A stretch of DNA of 6,736 nt from an uncultured Bacilli bacterium (GTDB taxonomy: Bacteria; Bacillota_I; Bacilli_A; RF39; UBA660). Of this stretch, positions 5,059-6,736 are shown in pieces. Numbering within the stretch: position 1 is the stretch's first letter; the number at the start of each line of letters is the position of its first letter. The notes beneath the pieces are model-generated. The model saw only the letters and a list, made by a program, of their open reading frames with translations. It had not been told where the DNA came from and did no database searches. The DNA is taken from the NCBI GenBank assembly GCA_947623975.1, contig CANQHY010000068.1, positions 1 to 6,736 of the forward strand, given 5' to 3'. The translations under genes and the position numbers were made by a program.

Positions 5059-6736
5059 CTATTCTGATTTGAGTTCAAAAAGGATATCTCTTAATTCCAT
5101 AGCACGTTCGAAATCCAAGTTTTTGGCTGCTTCTTTCATTTCGTTTTCAATTGTTTCAATATTTTTTAGTTTTTCTTTCTTAGTAGTTTTTACTTTTTTA
5201 TCTTTCGTATCATCAATATTACTTATTACATCCCTTATTTCTTTGACAATTGTTTTTGGTGAAATATCATGAAGTCTATTATATTCTTCCTGAATTTGTC
5301 TTCTTCTTGCTGTCTCTTTAATAGCATAATCCATTGATTCTGTTATTTTATCACCATACATTATACATTTTCCATGCTCGTTTCTCGCACAACGACCAAT
5401 TGTCTGAATTAAACTTCGAGAACTACGAAGGAATCCTTCTTTGTCAGCATCCAATATAGCAATAAGGCTTACCTCGGGAATATCTATTCCTTCTCTTAAT
5501 AAGTTAATACCTACTACGCAATCATATTTACCCAACCTCAAATCTCTTATTATTCTAAGACGTTCCAATGTCTTTATTTCAGTGTGCAAGTAAGCTACTT
5601 TTATATCGTAATCTTTAAGATAGTTAGTTAACTCTTCAGCCATTCTGATAGTAAGAGTTGTTATGAGAACTCTTTCATTTTTTTCCATTCTCTGTTTTAT
5701 TTCTCCTACTAAATCATCTATTTGACCAACCGTTGGTCTTACTTCAATAAGTGGATCTAAAAGGCCTGTAGGTCTTATAATTTGTTCAATAAAATGATTA
5801 TTCGTCTTTTCTAATTCATAATCTCCTGGAGTTGCCGATACATAGATTATCTGATTAATCTTTTGTTCAAATTCTTCAAATTTTAAAGGTCTATTATCTA
5901 GGGCACTAGGAAGCCTAAAACCGTATTCGACCAAATTCTCTTTTCTTGCCCTATCACCATTATACATTCCTCTAACTTGTGGAACAGTAACGTGTGATTC
6001 ATCAATTATCAATAAATAGTCATCGCCAAAAAAATCCATAAGACAGGTAGGTGTTTCGCCTTCAGCACGAAGAGCCATATGTCTAGAATAATTTTCAACT
6101 CCTGTGCAAAAACCTGTTTCGCTTAGCATTTCTAGATCATAGTTTGTCCTCTGTTCTATTCTTTGTGCTTCTAACAACTTATTGTTATCCTTAAAATATT
6201 TGATTCGCTCTTTTAATTCTTCTCTAATTCTCTCAAGAGCAATTTTCATTTTATCTTCACTTGTTATAAAGTGGCTAGCTGGAAATATTGAAATGTTCTT
6301 TTTGTTACTTTTAATAACTCCTGTAAGAGTATCGATTTCACTTATTCTATCTATGACATCATCAAATAACTCTATCCTAATACCATTAGTTCTTTCACTG
6401 GCCGGGATTATCTCAATCACGTCACCACGTACTCTAAATGTCCCTCTTTTAAAATCAAAATCATTTCTTTCATACAACATATCCACAAGCTTGTTCAAAA
6501 TAGCATTTCTATCTACTGTATCACCAACAGATAAAGTAAGCATACCTTTTCTATACTCTTCGACCTCACCAATACCATATATACAAGAAACACTGGCTAC
6601 CACTATAACATCACTTCTTGTAATAAGACTACTAGTAGCAGCATGTCTTAATTCATCTATTTCATCATTAATTGAAGAATCCTTTTCAATGTAGGTATCA
6701 GTAGAAGGTACATAGGCTTCAGGCTGATAGTAATCA
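5059..6736 (-). CDS. uvrB: UvrABC system protein B (UvrB), 5' end beyond the window
   Basis: UvrB is the helicase-like subunit of nucleotide excision repair. UvrA loads it onto damaged DNA, it verifies the lesion, and it recruits UvrC. The reading frame stays open to the window edge, giving 558 visible codons and a TAG stop. The first visible residues, DYYQPEAYVPS, are the tyrosine-rich beta-hairpin that clamps DNA, equivalent to about residue 94 of E. coli UvrB. The Walker A end (about 93 residues) is therefore off-window. Seen in order by visible residue: DESH Walker B box at 245-248, VSATPG at 299-304, RPTGLLDP near 321, the INLLREGIDIPEVS helicase block near 410, motif VI QTIGRCARN at 444-452, and a C-terminal UVR motif at about 524-558 that in this family contacts UvrA and UvrC. 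Spacing to DESH matches E. coli, so no large indel is apparent. Motif VI has Cys where Ala is usual. A GTG at 6603 is an internal valine, not the start. Identification is secure; any SOS operator would lie upstream, out of view. Confidence 0.98.
   Translation of the reverse strand, partial: DYYQPEAYVPSTDTYIEKDSSINDEIDELRHAATSSLITRSDVIVVASVSCIYGIGEVEEYRKGMLTLSVGDTVDRNAILNKLVDMLYERNDFDFKRGTFRVRGDVIEIIPASERTNGIRIELFDDVIDRISEIDTLTGVIKSNKKNISIFPASHFITSEDKMKIALERIREELKERIKYFKDNNKLLEAQRIEQRTNYDLEMLSETGFCTGVENYSRHMALRAEGETPTCLMDFFGDDYLLIIDESHVTVPQVRGMYNGDRARKENLVEYGFRLPSALDNRPLKFEEFEQKINQIIYVSATPGDYELEKTNNHFIEQIIRPTGLLDPLIEVRPTVGQIDDLVGEIKQRMEKNERVLITTLTIRMAEELTNYLKDYDIKVAYLHTEIKTLERLRIIRDLRLGKYDCVVGINLLREGIDIPEVSLIAILDADKEGFLRSSRSLIQTIGRCARNEHGKCIMYGDKITESMDYAIKETARRRQIQEEYNRLHDISPKTIVKEIRDVISNIDDTKDKKVKTTKKEKLKNIETIENEMKEAAKNLDFERAMELRDILFELKSE

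Noticed and set aside
6601..6603. GTG as a start codon for uvrB
   Set aside because: The frame is open for another 44 codons to the window edge and those codons encode the conserved YYQPEAYVPS beta-hairpin region, so the GTG is an internal valine.
6182..6694. Open frame of 170 codons on the plus strand
   Set aside because: It lies wholly antisense to the conserved uvrB frame, has a low-complexity Ser/Leu/Ile composition typical of an antisense shadow, and no ribosome-binding site was evident. The shorter plus-strand frames at 435-635, 913-1098, 1512-1727 and 5069-5272 are rejected for the same reason.

Overview
The window is a single co-directional block. Five genes lie on the minus strand, packed almost end to end, so the transcriptional order runs from high to low coordinates: uvrB (5' end cut off by the window), a radical SAM protein with a reduced SPASM-like C-terminus, uvrA, a small DUF360 / 'phage holin 4' family membrane protein (YvlD-like), and lgt. 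No plus-strand gene, RNA gene, insertion sequence, CRISPR array or long repeat is visible. The only stretch without a gene is the 130 bases after lgt, which holds two hairpins, one of them a probable intrinsic terminator.

The DNA is AT-rich (hand counts of sample lines give about one third G+C), Shine-Dalgarno sites are AGGAGG/GAGGTG type, and the neighbourhood uvrB-uvrA / yvlD-like / lgt resembles the Bacillus subtilis layout. This suggests a low-GC Firmicute. The oxygen-sensitive radical SAM gene fits an anaerobic Clostridia or Tissierellia relative, but genus cannot be fixed from this sequence.

Region by region: 5059-6736 carries UvrB from the beta-hairpin to the C-terminal UVR motif. 4208-5050 carries the radical SAM protein, starting 8 bases after the uvrB stop (or overlapping it by one base if a GTG is used). 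4169-4207 is a short gap holding a strong Shine-Dalgarno site and a candidate extended -10 promoter for uvrA. 1361-4168 is full-length UvrA. 921-1352 is the four-helix membrane protein, whose ribosome-binding site is built into the uvrA stop codon. 131-928 is lgt, overlapping the previous gene by 8 bases. 1-130 is the transcript end.

UvrA and UvrB form the damage-recognition part of nucleotide excision repair; UvrC is not here. Lgt is the first enzyme of lipoprotein maturation and has no functional link to repair, so the tail of the operon is most likely a conserved neighbourhood rather than a pathway. The radical SAM gene is the odd member: it sits between the two repair genes, is clearly more AT-rich than them (about 26% G+C), and has no function that can be read from sequence. 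It is the best candidate in the window for undescribed biology. Everything else is ordinary core-genome content.
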